Of a stretch of 27,414 nucleotides of DNA, positions 5,511-13,552 are shown one piece after another. The stretch covers positions 1 through 27,414 of the forward strand of contig JAEDGQ010000019.1 of assembly GCA_016297415.1 (NCBI GenBank). The letters are read 5' to 3'. The position numbers and the translations under genes were made by a program. This DNA comes from Treponema sp. GTDB taxonomy: Bacteria > Spirochaetota > Spirochaetia > Treponematales > Treponemataceae. The notes beneath the pieces were generated by a model. It had not been told where the DNA came from, ran no database searches, and worked only from the letters and a program-made list of their open reading frames with translations. The stretch's first letter is position 1. Each line of letters starts with the position of its first letter.

Positions 5511-7572
5511 AGAATTCTTCTACTCTTTTATTTGATTTTTTGTAAGCACTGGCACCTGTGCGGTTTGTACTTGTATGAACTCTGGTTCTTCCATGTTCAT
5601 TCTTAAATCCGTCGTTTCCACGGCGTTCTCTTCCACGACCTGAACCACTGCGATCTCCTCTGGCTACTCCATAACGGTCATTTCTTTCACCACGGTCACG
5701 GCCGCCTTTTCTGCTTCTGCCGCCTCTTGGTCCAAAAAAATCAGTTTCTTTTGAATCCAGATGCATATGAGGGAGATTTGAACGGCTCTTAGCCAGTTCC
5801 AGAGCTCTTAAGGCATTGCTTGTTGGAAGACTGAGCAGAGTAAAGTTCTGGGCAACGTCAATACGGTCAACCATACGGCCAGGAATGTGAAGCAGGTCGG
5901 AGAAGTATTCTGCAATTGCTTTTGCATTAAATCCGTCTCTTCTTCCCAGCTGTACATAAATGCGTTTCTGATTTGGATTTGATGAACTTCCGCCTCTCTG
6001 TACCTGAACTTTTCCATAATGACTTTCATCCAGGGACTTGCCGTAATGAACTTCAAGAATTGCGGCAAGAACGGCCTGTGGATCCTGCCCATGACAAAGA
6101 TCCTGTGCCATTGTCTTATAAAGTTCTTTAGCTTCTTTTAATACAGGTACAAAAGAATCTTCTGTCTGTACTTCTTCAGTTTGCTGAGATTCAGGAAGCG
6201 GTACAACTTCATCACTTTCAAAAGCTTTTGTTTTTGGAGCTTCTGCAATATATCGTTCTTCTTTTTTAAGGCCGATTTTGATTTTAAGTTCGTCCAGCAT
6301 ACGTTCTCTTTTTACATCAAGAACATTCTGAACTGCAGGTACCTGCTCTTCTTTCATTTCGCCTTTAGCTGCTGCACGAACCCTGTTACGAAGGAATTCC
6401 AGCTTACGGCGTTCTTCAGGTCTTACAAATGTAACTGCAATACCAGAAGTTCCTGCACGACCTGTACGACCGATACGGTGAACATAAGTAGCAGCATCAA
6501 AAGGAAGGCTGTAATTTACAACATGGCTTAAACCTGTAATATCAATACCACGGGCAGCAACATCAGTTGCTACAAGAATACGAGTTTTTCTGCTTCTGAA
6601 ACGGGCAAGAATTTTTTCACGCTGGCCCTGTGGAATATCTCCGTGAAGTGCTGCTGCTTCATAGCCTCTTTCATCAAGCATTTTGCTGACCATATCGGCA
6701 TCATTTTTTGTCATTGTAAATACAAGACCGTAAAAGTCAGGGCTAATATCAATAAGGCGAACAAGTGCTTCAATTTTATCTCTTTCGCTTACTACCCAGT
6801 ATTTCTGGTCAATAAGGAGTGGTTCTTCTACAAAACCTTCTTCTTCGCAAATGTCATATTCACCCATGAATTCTTCTGCAATCTGAAGAATTGGTTTTGG
6901 CATTGTTGCAGAGAAAAGAAGAATGCGGCTGTCTGAATTAGCCTGGGAGAAAATTGATTTAATATCATCAACAAATCCCATATCAAGCATTTCATCCCCT
7001 TCATCAAGAATGAAATAATCGATTTTATCAAGTTTAAGAGTTCCTCTTTCCAGATGATCCTTAATACGGCCTGGTGTTCCAACAACAATTTCACATCCCC
7101 GTTTTAAGTCTTTAATCTGGTTTGAATAAGAAGCTCCACCATACAATACAGTTACACGAGGAAATTTTCCTGATGTAAAAGACTGCATTTCTGTACAAGT
7201 CTGAATGGCAAGTTCTCGTGTTGGTTCAAGAATCAGCGCACGAACATGGTCACTTTCTTCGTGAACATTCTGTACGATTGGAAGACCAAAGGCTGCAGTT
7301 TTACCTGTACCTGTTCTTGCTTTTGCAATAAGGTTTGCATCTCCGTTCAAAAGGCGGGGAATTGCAAGAACCTGAATTGGAGATGGTGTTTTAAAACCTT
7401 TCTTTTCTATTGCTGCAAGTACTGTTTCATCCAGTCCTAAATCAGCAAAAGAAATTTCTCCGTCAGAGTCTTCTTCAGTTTCATCTGTTTCTGAAAATTC
7501 GTTGATTTGTGATTCCACAGACATGTGGAGAGAGTCTGCTGCCTCTGCAGCGGAAATTTTTGAGTCCTTCAT
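5509..7572 (-). CDS. DEAD-box RNA helicase with DbpA-type RNA-binding domain
   Basis: A 687-residue ATP-dependent RNA helicase, likely acting in ribosome assembly and cold-shock RNA remodelling. After an acidic N-terminal stretch come the Q motif (FADLGL to TPSPIQ), Walker A ARTGTGKT, motif Ia PTRELAIQ, GG, TPGR, motif II, SAT, and motif VI HRIGRTGRAG. Motif II reads DEGD (about 190-193) instead of DEAD. A DbpA-like RRM domain (about 536-610; IYVQLGRRDGF start) follows, as in DeaD/CsdA and DbpA, which bind 23S rRNA. The last 75 residues are a basic Arg/Gly-rich tail. The ATG at 7572 is chosen. An in-frame TTG at 7596 is possible, but it overlaps the T run of a terminator-like hairpin. The gene is preceded by a structured leader of about 95 nt. 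Confidence 0.92.
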   Translation of the reverse strand: MKDSKISAAEAADSLHMSVESQINEFSETDETEEDSDGEISFADLGLDETVLAAIEKKGFKTPSPIQVLAIPRLLNGDANLIAKARTGTGKTAAFGLPIVQNVHEESDHVRALILEPTRELAIQTCTEMQSFTSGKFPRVTVLYGGASYSNQIKDLKRGCEIVVGTPGRIKDHLERGTLKLDKIDYFILDEGDEMLDMGFVDDIKSIFSQANSDSRILLFSATMPKPILQIAEEFMGEYDICEEEGFVEEPLLIDQKYWVVSERDKIEALVRLIDISPDFYGLVFTMTKNDADMVSKMLDERGYEAAALHGDIPQGQREKILARFRSRKTRILVATDVAARGIDITGLSHVVNYSLPFDAATYVHRIGRTGRAGTSGIAVTFVRPEERRKLEFLRNRVRAAAKGEMKEEQVPAVQNVLDVKRERMLDELKIKIGLKKEERYIAEAPKTKAFESDEVVPLPESQQTEEVQTEDSFVPVLKEAKELYKTMAQDLCHGQDPQAVLAAILEVHYGKSLDESHYGKVQVQRGGSSSNPNQKRIYVQLGRRDGFNAKAIAEYFSDLLHIPGRMVDRIDVAQNFTLLSLPTSNALRALELAKSRSNLPHMHLDSKETDFFGPRGGRSRKGGRDRGERNDRYGVARGDRSGSGRGRERRGNDGFKNEHGRTRVHTSTNRTGASAYKKSNKRVEEF

Positions 7573-7702
7573 GAATAATGTATCCCAAGGCAACAAAAAG
7601 CCTTAAAACACACCGTATAACAAGGCTCAAATGTCGCAGTTAAAATATAGGCACCCTCTGTGCCGTGGCGTTTAATATATAGGAAAACACTGGAAATAGC
7701 AA
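7573..7702 (-). promoter_or_regulatory. Promoter and structured leader of the DEAD-box helicase
   Basis: Minus-strand promoter: -35 TTGCTA (7702-7697), 17 bp, -10 TATATT (7679-7674), with a start expected near 7667. The leader of about 95 nt contains a hairpin GGCAC/GTGCC (7664-7660/7654-7650). A second hairpin AGCCTT/AAGGCT (7627-7622/7604-7599) is followed at once by a T-rich run (7599-7591), an attenuator-like layout upstream of the coding start. DeaD/CsdA-type helicase genes elsewhere have long regulated leaders; control here is inferred. Confidence 0.5.
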
Positions 7703-7746
7703 GAAAACTTTGACATTTATTGACAAATAATTCTAACAGCAAAGAT

Positions 7747-7775
7747 TTGAAAATAATGAATTTTTATGATATAAT
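7747..7775 (+). promoter_or_regulatory. carD promoter, leaderless type
   Basis: -35 TTGAAA (7747-7752), 17-bp spacer, consensus extended -10 TG-A-TATAAT (7767-7775), then 7 nt and the ATG at 7783. Two further TTGACA boxes 10 bp apart (7710-7715, 7720-7725) lie upstream without obvious -10 partners and may be regulator-binding or alternative -35 sites. Confidence 0.7.
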
Positions 7776-7782
7776 GGATTTT

Positions 7783-8442
7783 ATGAGTACACAATTTGCA
7801 GTAGACGAAAAAGTCGTTTATCCAAGCCAGGGTGTTGGCGAAATCAGAGAAATTTTTGAACGTCAGGTTGGGGAAACTAAAGTTTCATATTACAGAATTT
7901 ATCTTGAAGTTTCAGATATGATCGTTATGGTTCCTTGTGAAAATGCAGAAAAACTTGGAATCAGAAAAATTGTTTCAGCAGAAGATGCACAGAAATCTCT
8001 GGACCTTCTTGGTCAGCCTGTAGAATCAGTAACTTCTGACTGGAAACAGCGCTATCAGGACAATCTTAATCTTCTTAAAAAAGGCAGTATTGAAGACATT
8101 ACAAATATTGTCCGCACACTTTACCATCGTTCAAAGGTAAAAGAACTTCCTATTCAGGAACGCAAACTTTACGATACAGCACGCAAACTTCTTACAGACG
8201 AAATTGCAATTGCACTTGGTCTTACAACAAAAGAAGTTGAAGATATGCTTCATGCAAAACTGGAACCACTTGGTGCTCTCCACGAAAAGAAGGCCATCCA
8301 GATTGATGATGATGACGACGAAGATGAATTCGGTGATGATTTAAATTCTTCATCAGATGATTCTGACGACTCTGATGACGATGATGATTCTGACGACTCT
8401 GATGATTCAGATAACTCAGACGATGACGATGATGAAGACTAA
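7783..8442 (+). CDS. carD: CarD/CdnL-family RNA-polymerase-binding regulator with acidic tail
   Basis: A 219-residue transcription factor. The N-terminal Tudor-like RNA-polymerase-interaction domain (about 1-65) begins FAVDEKVVYPSQGVGEI, typical of CarD_TRCF. The following helical domain (about 75-165) includes the DW-type segment SDWKQRYQDNL and the helix RKLYDTARKLL. CarD proteins bind the polymerase beta subunit and stabilise the open promoter complex. The last 45 residues are an extreme Asp/Ser tract (about 28 Asp), encoded by GAT/GAC/TCT repeats. The start was set at 7783 because the family begins here and a near-consensus promoter ends 7 nt upstream. A longer in-frame reading from 7720 crosses that promoter. 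The stop overlaps the ispDF start, so the two are co-transcribed. Confidence 0.92.
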   Translation: MSTQFAVDEKVVYPSQGVGEIREIFERQVGETKVSYYRIYLEVSDMIVMVPCENAEKLGIRKIVSAEDAQKSLDLLGQPVESVTSDWKQRYQDNLNLLKKGSIEDITNIVRTLYHRSKVKELPIQERKLYDTARKLLTDEIAIALGLTTKEVEDMLHAKLEPLGALHEKKAIQIDDDDDEDEFGDDLNSSSDDSDDSDDDDDSDDSDDSDNSDDDDDED

Positions 8443-9652
8443 AAAATTATGTGATCCGGCACTTATTATTGTAGCTGCCGGATCTTCTACCCGCATGGGT
8501 GGAACTAAAAAGGAGTATCTTCCACTTAATGGCGGTACGGTGTTATCATCGGCCGCCAAAGTTTTTTTGGAAACATTTCATTTTTCAGCAATACTCATAA
8601 CCTGCCCTTTGAAAGAATCCGAAGAACTTCAAAACCTTGAATTTTCCAGAGCTAAGGAAGCATTTTTCAAGGATCCTTCTGTAAAAAAACTTGTTGAAAA
8701 CACAAAGATTAATTTTATTCCTGGTGGCAAAAGCAGACAGGAAAGTGTCTATAAAGCTCTTTGTGCATTAAAAACAGATTTTCCTGACTCAAATATGGCT
8801 GTGTTTATTCACGATGGAGCCAGACCTTTTGTTACTCAGCAGATAATAAAAGACACATACAATGCAGCAGTTCAGTACGGTGCTTCAGTTCCTGGAATCC
8901 AGCCTGTTGATACTCAGAATGAACTGGATGAAGACGGTTTTATTCTCCGTCATCTTACCAGATCAAAACTCACCGCTGTTCAGACTCCACAGGTTTTTCT
9001 TTTTGAAGAACTTCTGGAAGCTCACAAAAAGGCCATTCATTCAGGAAAAGAATATACTGATGATTCAGAAATCTGGGATCTTTTTGTACCAGACGGAAAA
9101 GTAAAAATCGTTTCTGGTGACAGCACAAATAAAAAAATCACTTTCAAAGAAGATCTTAAATTCAACACAGGAGAAAAAATGATACGCACAGGTTTAGGTT
9201 ATGACAAACACCCTCTTGTTTCCGGAAGAGATTTAATGTTAGGTGGAATTAAAATCGAAAGCGATCTGGGAGAAGACGGTCATTCTGACGGAGACGTTCT
9301 TCTTCACGCAATTACAGATGCTATTCTTGGTGCAGCAGGAATGGGAGATATCGGCTCATTCTTCCCTCCTTCTGATCCTCAGTGGAAAGATGCTGATTCT
9401 AAAATGCTTCTTAAAACAGTATGGGACAAAATTACTTCTTCAGGATGGAAACTTGGCAATCTTGACTGTGTAATCGCTCTTGAAAAACCAAAGTTTCTTC
9501 CTCACAGACAGGAAGTAATCGATTCCATTGCTTCCGTTCTTAATGTAAACAGCAATCAGGTTTTTGTAAAAGCTAAAACCGGAGAAAAACTGGGCGATGT
9601 AGGTCAGTGCCGGGCCGTTGAAGTCTGGGCAACCTGCCTTCTGGAAAAATAA
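8432..9652 (+). CDS. ispDF: Bifunctional IspD/IspF enzyme of the MEP isoprenoid pathway
   Basis: A 406-residue fusion of two non-consecutive MEP-pathway enzymes. Residues 1 to about 240 are IspD (MEP cytidylyltransferase), with the CTP-binding AAGSSTRMGGTKKEYL, TPQVF, YTDDSEIW and the end SGDSTNKKIT. Residues 250-406 are IspF (MECDP synthase), with metal ligands in GLGYDKHPL and DGHSDGDVLLHAITDA, then GDIGSFFP and AKTGEKLGDVG. The ATG at 8432 overlaps the carD stop by 11 bp, so translation is likely coupled. The same frame stays open further upstream only because of the repetitive carD tail. A strong Shine-Dalgarno and ATG lie exactly at the IspF junction (see 9169-9181). Transcription ends in repeat copy 3. 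Confidence 0.95.
   Translation: MKTKKLCDPALIIVAAGSSTRMGGTKKEYLPLNGGTVLSSAAKVFLETFHFSAILITCPLKESEELQNLEFSRAKEAFFKDPSVKKLVENTKINFIPGGKSRQESVYKALCALKTDFPDSNMAVFIHDGARPFVTQQIIKDTYNAAVQYGASVPGIQPVDTQNELDEDGFILRHLTRSKLTAVQTPQVFLFEELLEAHKKAIHSGKEYTDDSEIWDLFVPDGKVKIVSGDSTNKKITFKEDLKFNTGEKMIRTGLGYDKHPLVSGRDLMLGGIKIESDLGEDGHSDGDVLLHAITDAILGAAGMGDIGSFFPPSDPQWKDADSKMLLKTVWDKITSSGWKLGNLDCVIALEKPKFLPHRQEVIDSIASVLNVNSNQVFVKAKTGEKLGDVGQCRAVEVWATCLLEK
9169..9181 (+). promoter_or_regulatory. Internal Shine-Dalgarno and ATG at the IspF junction of ispDF
   Basis: AGGAG (9169-9173), 5 nt of A, then ATG (9179-9181) in the ispDF frame. The ATG is residue 250 and is exactly where a free-standing IspF would begin (MIRTGLGYDKH); the remaining 157 residues equal a full IspF. 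It may make separate IspF or be a relic of two joined genes. Confidence 0.55.
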
Positions 9653-9684
9653 AAAAAAAGGGCTTCCTGCAAGTTAAAAGAAAG

Positions 9685-9829
9685 GGGCTGTCCAATAAGT
9701 AATGACTGTAGCGGTCATTGAGTCCTTCGACAGGCTCAGGAACCACCCTTCGAAATGACCATTGCACTAAATATGGTGGTTTCGACAAGCTCAACCACCG
9801 CAATGCAAACTTATTGGACAGCCCTTTTT
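9685..9829. terminator. REP-like palindrome, copy 3 (complete), two-way terminator
   Basis: A perfect 16-bp inverted repeat, GGGCTGTCCAATAAGT (9685-9700) and ACTTATTGGACAGCCC (9809-9824), encloses one 21-bp CCTTCGAC unit (9724-9744) and the GGTGGTT/AACCACC hairpin (9775-9781/9793-9799). A T run follows at 9825-9829 and an A-rich segment precedes, so it can terminate both ispDF and the converging coiled-coil gene, whose stop begins 2 nt away. Confidence 0.85.
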
Positions 9830-9831
9830 GT

Positions 9832-12800
9832 CTAGTTCAAAGAACCAAGTTCAATAATCATTTCAACTTCATTTATTGTTCTGTTCATTCTTGAAGCAAT
9901 TTCTTCAACAGTCCATCCCTGTCGTTTAAGAGCCAGAATATTTTCTCTTTCCTGTGGTGAAATTCTGTCATTCACAGGTGCAGGGTTTTTCTTAATCTGA
10001 TCCCTTGTAAGATCCATAAGAATAGCCATCTTTTTGTCGATTTCTGCCTCAAGACCGTGGAGGCGGCTTTCTACTCCGGCAATACCATTACGATTAAGTT
10101 TAAGCTCTTCTATACGCTGTTCTGTTTCATTAAGAATAGACTGTAAAGAAGAAAGCTGTTCTACAGCTTCATTAAGCTTACCCCTCTGATTTACGATTGT
10201 ATCAATGTTTTTCTGAACATCTGAAATCTGATCAGGAAGATTATTTGCATGACGGGTTGCTTCATTAAGGCGGATTTCCAGCGACTTAAGAACATCAAAA
10301 GTCTTATCTACTTCCCCTGCAATCTGATCAATCTGAGTTTCTTTCTTTTCAAGTCTTTCATAGCGGGATGAAATATCACCTAAAGTTTCCTGGAAAGTTC
10401 TGACTGTAAGCTGCATTGACTGAAGGTCATCGCTTGTAGTCTGAAGTTCATTGATTTTGCTGTCCATTGTACCGCTTAATTCAACAAGCTTATTGAAATC
10501 CTTTTCCAGATTGCTGATACGAGTCTGTTCAGCATTAAAACGCTGAAGTTTTCCATTAATGTCTTCATTAATATTCTGAATATTTTTGAAGCTTGCATTA
10601 AGGTTATCAACAGTTGTCTGATATGTTTCTACTTTACTGATTTCTGATTTAAGTTCAGCAAGTTCTGCATCCAGCTGGTTTTTAAGCTGGTCTGCTTTCT
10701 GGTAAACGGCCATCTGAGAAGCAAAAGCTTTTACTTCCCTGTCAATTTCGCTCAGGCGGGTCTGAAGGTCAGCTGCATCATTCTGCATTTTTACAACCAT
10801 TTCAGCTTCACGGGCATCATTGCTATCGTTGATTTCCTGGATTTTTGCACGAATATCACGGAGTGCTTTATCCGCATCTGCATTCTGTTCACGAACACGA
10901 CGCTGTGTATCATTAAGCATTTCTTCGTACATTCCGTTCATTTCTGCAATAATCTTGTCTGAGCGTTCTTTATAACCAGTTACGCTGTCTTCAATCTGCT
11001 GTTTAAGTGAGGCAATATTCTGAACAAGTTCATCCTGTTCAGTTTTAGTTGAAGTCTTGAAGTTTTCAAAACTTTCATTGAAAGATGCTTCAAGTTCGCC
11101 GATTTTTGCTTCAGAAGCTTTCTGTACACTATCAAGCTGATTTGTAAATACAGACTTTGTCTGATCAAACTGAGTCTTAAGCTGATTGCGCCATGCATTG
11201 TATTCACCAAGCATAGCATCGATTCCAGCACGGTTATTTTCAGCCTGACTGCGGATATTTTCGTCCAGCTGTACAAGTCTGGCTTCCATGTCTTTTTCAG
11301 ACTTTTCCAGCTGTTCTGCAATACGCTGATTGTAATTTTCCAGAGCAGTCTTTACAAATGAATCCTGTCCTGAAGTTGCATTTTCAAGGCTGTTTTTGCT
11401 GCTTTCAACATAAGAACCAACAGACTGTTCAATTTCTGCCAGCTTCTGACGAAGTTCAGCTTCTGTGCGTTCTACACCAGAAAGGAAACGGTCTGACTGT
11501 TCCTGATTTTTAAGAGTAAGTTCAGTAAGCTGTTCCTTTACTTTTTCTGTGTAGCGGTTTTCCAGTTCACGGCGGGAATTTTCATAATCTGAACTGAGAA
11601 CTGCCAGTTTTGAATCCATAGAGTTCTTCCAGTTATTGAGATTATCATCAATTGCTTCACCACGCTTTTTCAGATCATCACCAAAACGAACTTCAAAGTC
11701 TGCAAGTGTTGCACTTACATTATCGCTGGCTGTTGCACGGATTTCGTTAAGATTACGTTCAAGAGTAGCAATCTGATCAGTAATTTCTTCATTATTGCGT
11801 TTTACGGCTGCTTCGAACTGAGCCTGACTTGACTGCTGCTGCTGACTGAAGTTATTAAAATCTGTCATAACAGTCTGCTGTGTTCTTGCAAGGGCTGCAC
11901 GAAGGTTATTTTCAAGAGTATCAATATCACTGGCAGTAGTTTCCAGTTTGTGGAAACGGTATTCCATACTTTTTCTGTATTCTTCCAGCTGTTTGTCTAC
12001 GGCAGAAAGAAGTTCTGTCTGTTTTACATCATAAGCAGATGAAAGTTTAGACATGGCCTGAGAAATCATAGAGTTAATGCTTTCAATTTTTCTGTCTGCT
12101 TCAGACTGGAATGCTGTAAGCTGCTGATTTGCTTCATCGGCGGCTTTCTTAATATTTTCTGCAGTAGCCGCAGCTCCAGACTGACTGTCACTCATAGACT
12201 TCTGAATTGTTTCAATTGACTGTGTAAGTTCCTGATTGAGGGCATTTACACGGCTGTTAACATCACTTTCGATTGAGTTGATTTTGTTTTCAACTGTTGA
12301 TTTGTAAGTATTAAGATGTTTATCTGCAATCTCTTCAAAACGTTTGAAAGCATTTGTTTCTCGCTGGTCTGCATCTGCAATTGCTTTTTCATAAAGAGCA
12401 CCATATCTGCTCTGAATTTCAGAAGTCTGCTGTTCAAGCTGAGTACGGATTGCTTCAAGATTTTTACCGTTTCCATTAACTTCAGCTTTAAGTTCTTCTG
12501 CAGTTTTTCTTGTAGAAGCTGCCTGTTCTTTAATCTGAGAATCAAGAGCTGTAACCTGCTGGCGAAGAGAATCTTCAAGAGCAGAAATTCTTGCATTAAG
12601 CTCCTTTGAAAAACCTTCTGTCTTCTGACGGAATTCATTTTCAAGAGCTGTACTCTTTTCGTTCATAGTTGAAGAGAAAGCTGCGTTTTTCTGATCAGCC
12701 AGTTTCTGACATTCAGCAAGTTTTAAATCCAGATTTTTATTAAGCTGAGCTGTGCGTTCATTTACTGTTTTAATGTATTCATCAGTACGTTCTTTTGCTT

Positions 12801-13506
12801 TTGCACTTAAATGCTGGAATGCTGTATCTTCCAGATTCTGAGCTTTTACAGCTGCCTCATCATAAGCTTTACGGATTCCCTGCTCTACTTTTGCAAGAAC
12901 TTCATCAGAGTGGGCTGAAGAAGTTTTTACAGAAGCTTCAAGCTGATCTGCTCTTGTTTTGTACTGATTAAGCAGTTCTGCACCGATAATTTTGAGGCTT
13001 TCATTATTTCTGGTTTTGAAATCCTGAGTAATGGCAGGAATTTTCTTTTCAATAAGATCTACAGTCTTTTTCTGATCATCAATTCTTGAATTAAGTTTAT
13101 CAACAATTACACTTTCGTTTTTTACAGCCTGAAGATTTTCTTCTACTTTGTCTGTCATTTCCATGAGTTCATCAAGAAGACGGCCGTATTCATCAATTTT
13201 GGCAGCAATATTATCAACCGCCGCAAACTGTTTTTCAAATCCCTGACTTATTGTCTTAAATTCTTCAATCTGTTTTTCAATACGCTTTACAGCAGCAACA
13301 GCAGCAGTCTGATGTGTATCAAGGTCAGCAGACAAACCATTTAATTTAGAAATCTGTTCCTTAAAATATTCATCAAGCTGTGCAATACGATTATCTGCAT
13401 AGCGTTTAACTTTATCCATGGAATTATTATCTCTGTCCAGAAAACGAAGGACAAAAACTACGGTAACAGCAATAACTGTTGAAATAATGATTGAAAGAAC
13501 AGCCAT
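9832..13506 (-). CDS. Giant membrane-anchored coiled-coil protein (SpiroCoCo type)
   Basis: A 1224-residue protein with one N-terminal transmembrane helix (about 3-22; ISTVIAVTVVFVLRF), then more than 1100 residues of almost unbroken Glu/Gln/Lys/Ala-rich coiled coil. The last 45 residues form a helix-turn-helix-like segment (ISPQERENILALKRQGW then TVEEIASRMNRTINEVEMI). It resembles the spirochete-specific SpiroCoCo family; function is unknown to me. Arg and Lys directly after the helix predict that the coil lies in the cytoplasm. A structural filament, a chromosome-membrane tether or a cytoskeletal element are all possible. The ATG at 13506 has GGTGGG 6-9 nt upstream and is preferred over a TTG at 13521, which would overlap it. 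It lies 46 nt after the HAD gene and is probably co-transcribed, although an AT-rich promoter-like stretch lies between them. Confidence 0.85.
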   Translation of the reverse strand: MAVLSIIISTVIAVTVVFVLRFLDRDNNSMDKVKRYADNRIAQLDEYFKEQISKLNGLSADLDTHQTAAVAAVKRIEKQIEEFKTISQGFEKQFAAVDNIAAKIDEYGRLLDELMEMTDKVEENLQAVKNESVIVDKLNSRIDDQKKTVDLIEKKIPAITQDFKTRNNESLKIIGAELLNQYKTRADQLEASVKTSSAHSDEVLAKVEQGIRKAYDEAAVKAQNLEDTAFQHLSAKAKERTDEYIKTVNERTAQLNKNLDLKLAECQKLADQKNAAFSSTMNEKSTALENEFRQKTEGFSKELNARISALEDSLRQQVTALDSQIKEQAASTRKTAEELKAEVNGNGKNLEAIRTQLEQQTSEIQSRYGALYEKAIADADQRETNAFKRFEEIADKHLNTYKSTVENKINSIESDVNSRVNALNQELTQSIETIQKSMSDSQSGAAATAENIKKAADEANQQLTAFQSEADRKIESINSMISQAMSKLSSAYDVKQTELLSAVDKQLEEYRKSMEYRFHKLETTASDIDTLENNLRAALARTQQTVMTDFNNFSQQQQSSQAQFEAAVKRNNEEITDQIATLERNLNEIRATASDNVSATLADFEVRFGDDLKKRGEAIDDNLNNWKNSMDSKLAVLSSDYENSRRELENRYTEKVKEQLTELTLKNQEQSDRFLSGVERTEAELRQKLAEIEQSVGSYVESSKNSLENATSGQDSFVKTALENYNQRIAEQLEKSEKDMEARLVQLDENIRSQAENNRAGIDAMLGEYNAWRNQLKTQFDQTKSVFTNQLDSVQKASEAKIGELEASFNESFENFKTSTKTEQDELVQNIASLKQQIEDSVTGYKERSDKIIAEMNGMYEEMLNDTQRRVREQNADADKALRDIRAKIQEINDSNDAREAEMVVKMQNDAADLQTRLSEIDREVKAFASQMAVYQKADQLKNQLDAELAELKSEISKVETYQTTVDNLNASFKNIQNINEDINGKLQRFNAEQTRISNLEKDFNKLVELSGTMDSKINELQTTSDDLQSMQLTVRTFQETLGDISSRYERLEKKETQIDQIAGEVDKTFDVLKSLEIRLNEATRHANNLPDQISDVQKNIDTIVNQRGKLNEAVEQLSSLQSILNETEQRIEELKLNRNGIAGVESRLHGLEAEIDKKMAILMDLTRDQIKKNPAPVNDRISPQERENILALKRQGWTVEEIASRMNRTINEVEMIIELGSLN

Positions 13507-13552
13507 TTTTAACCCACCCAAAAAAAATGAACTTAAACTTATATATTTATTG

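Noticed and set aside
7720..7782. Longer carD starting at 7720
   Set aside because: The extra codons cross a near-consensus -35 and -10, and CarD proteins begin at the residue encoded at 7783.
8357..8431. Upstream extension of ispDF through the carD tail
   Set aside because: The frame is open only because the carD tail is repetitive; the encoded Met/Thr/Leu run does not match IspD, and the IspD match begins at 8432.
9573..9803. 76-codon minus-strand frame across the ispDF end and repeat copy 3
   Set aside because: It runs antisense through ispDF and the palindromic repeat, and its composition follows the repeat rather than a protein family.
13507..13521. TTG start for the coiled-coil protein at 13521
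   Set aside because: It would lie inside the G-rich ribosome site that serves the ATG at 13506, and adds residues in front of a normal membrane anchor.
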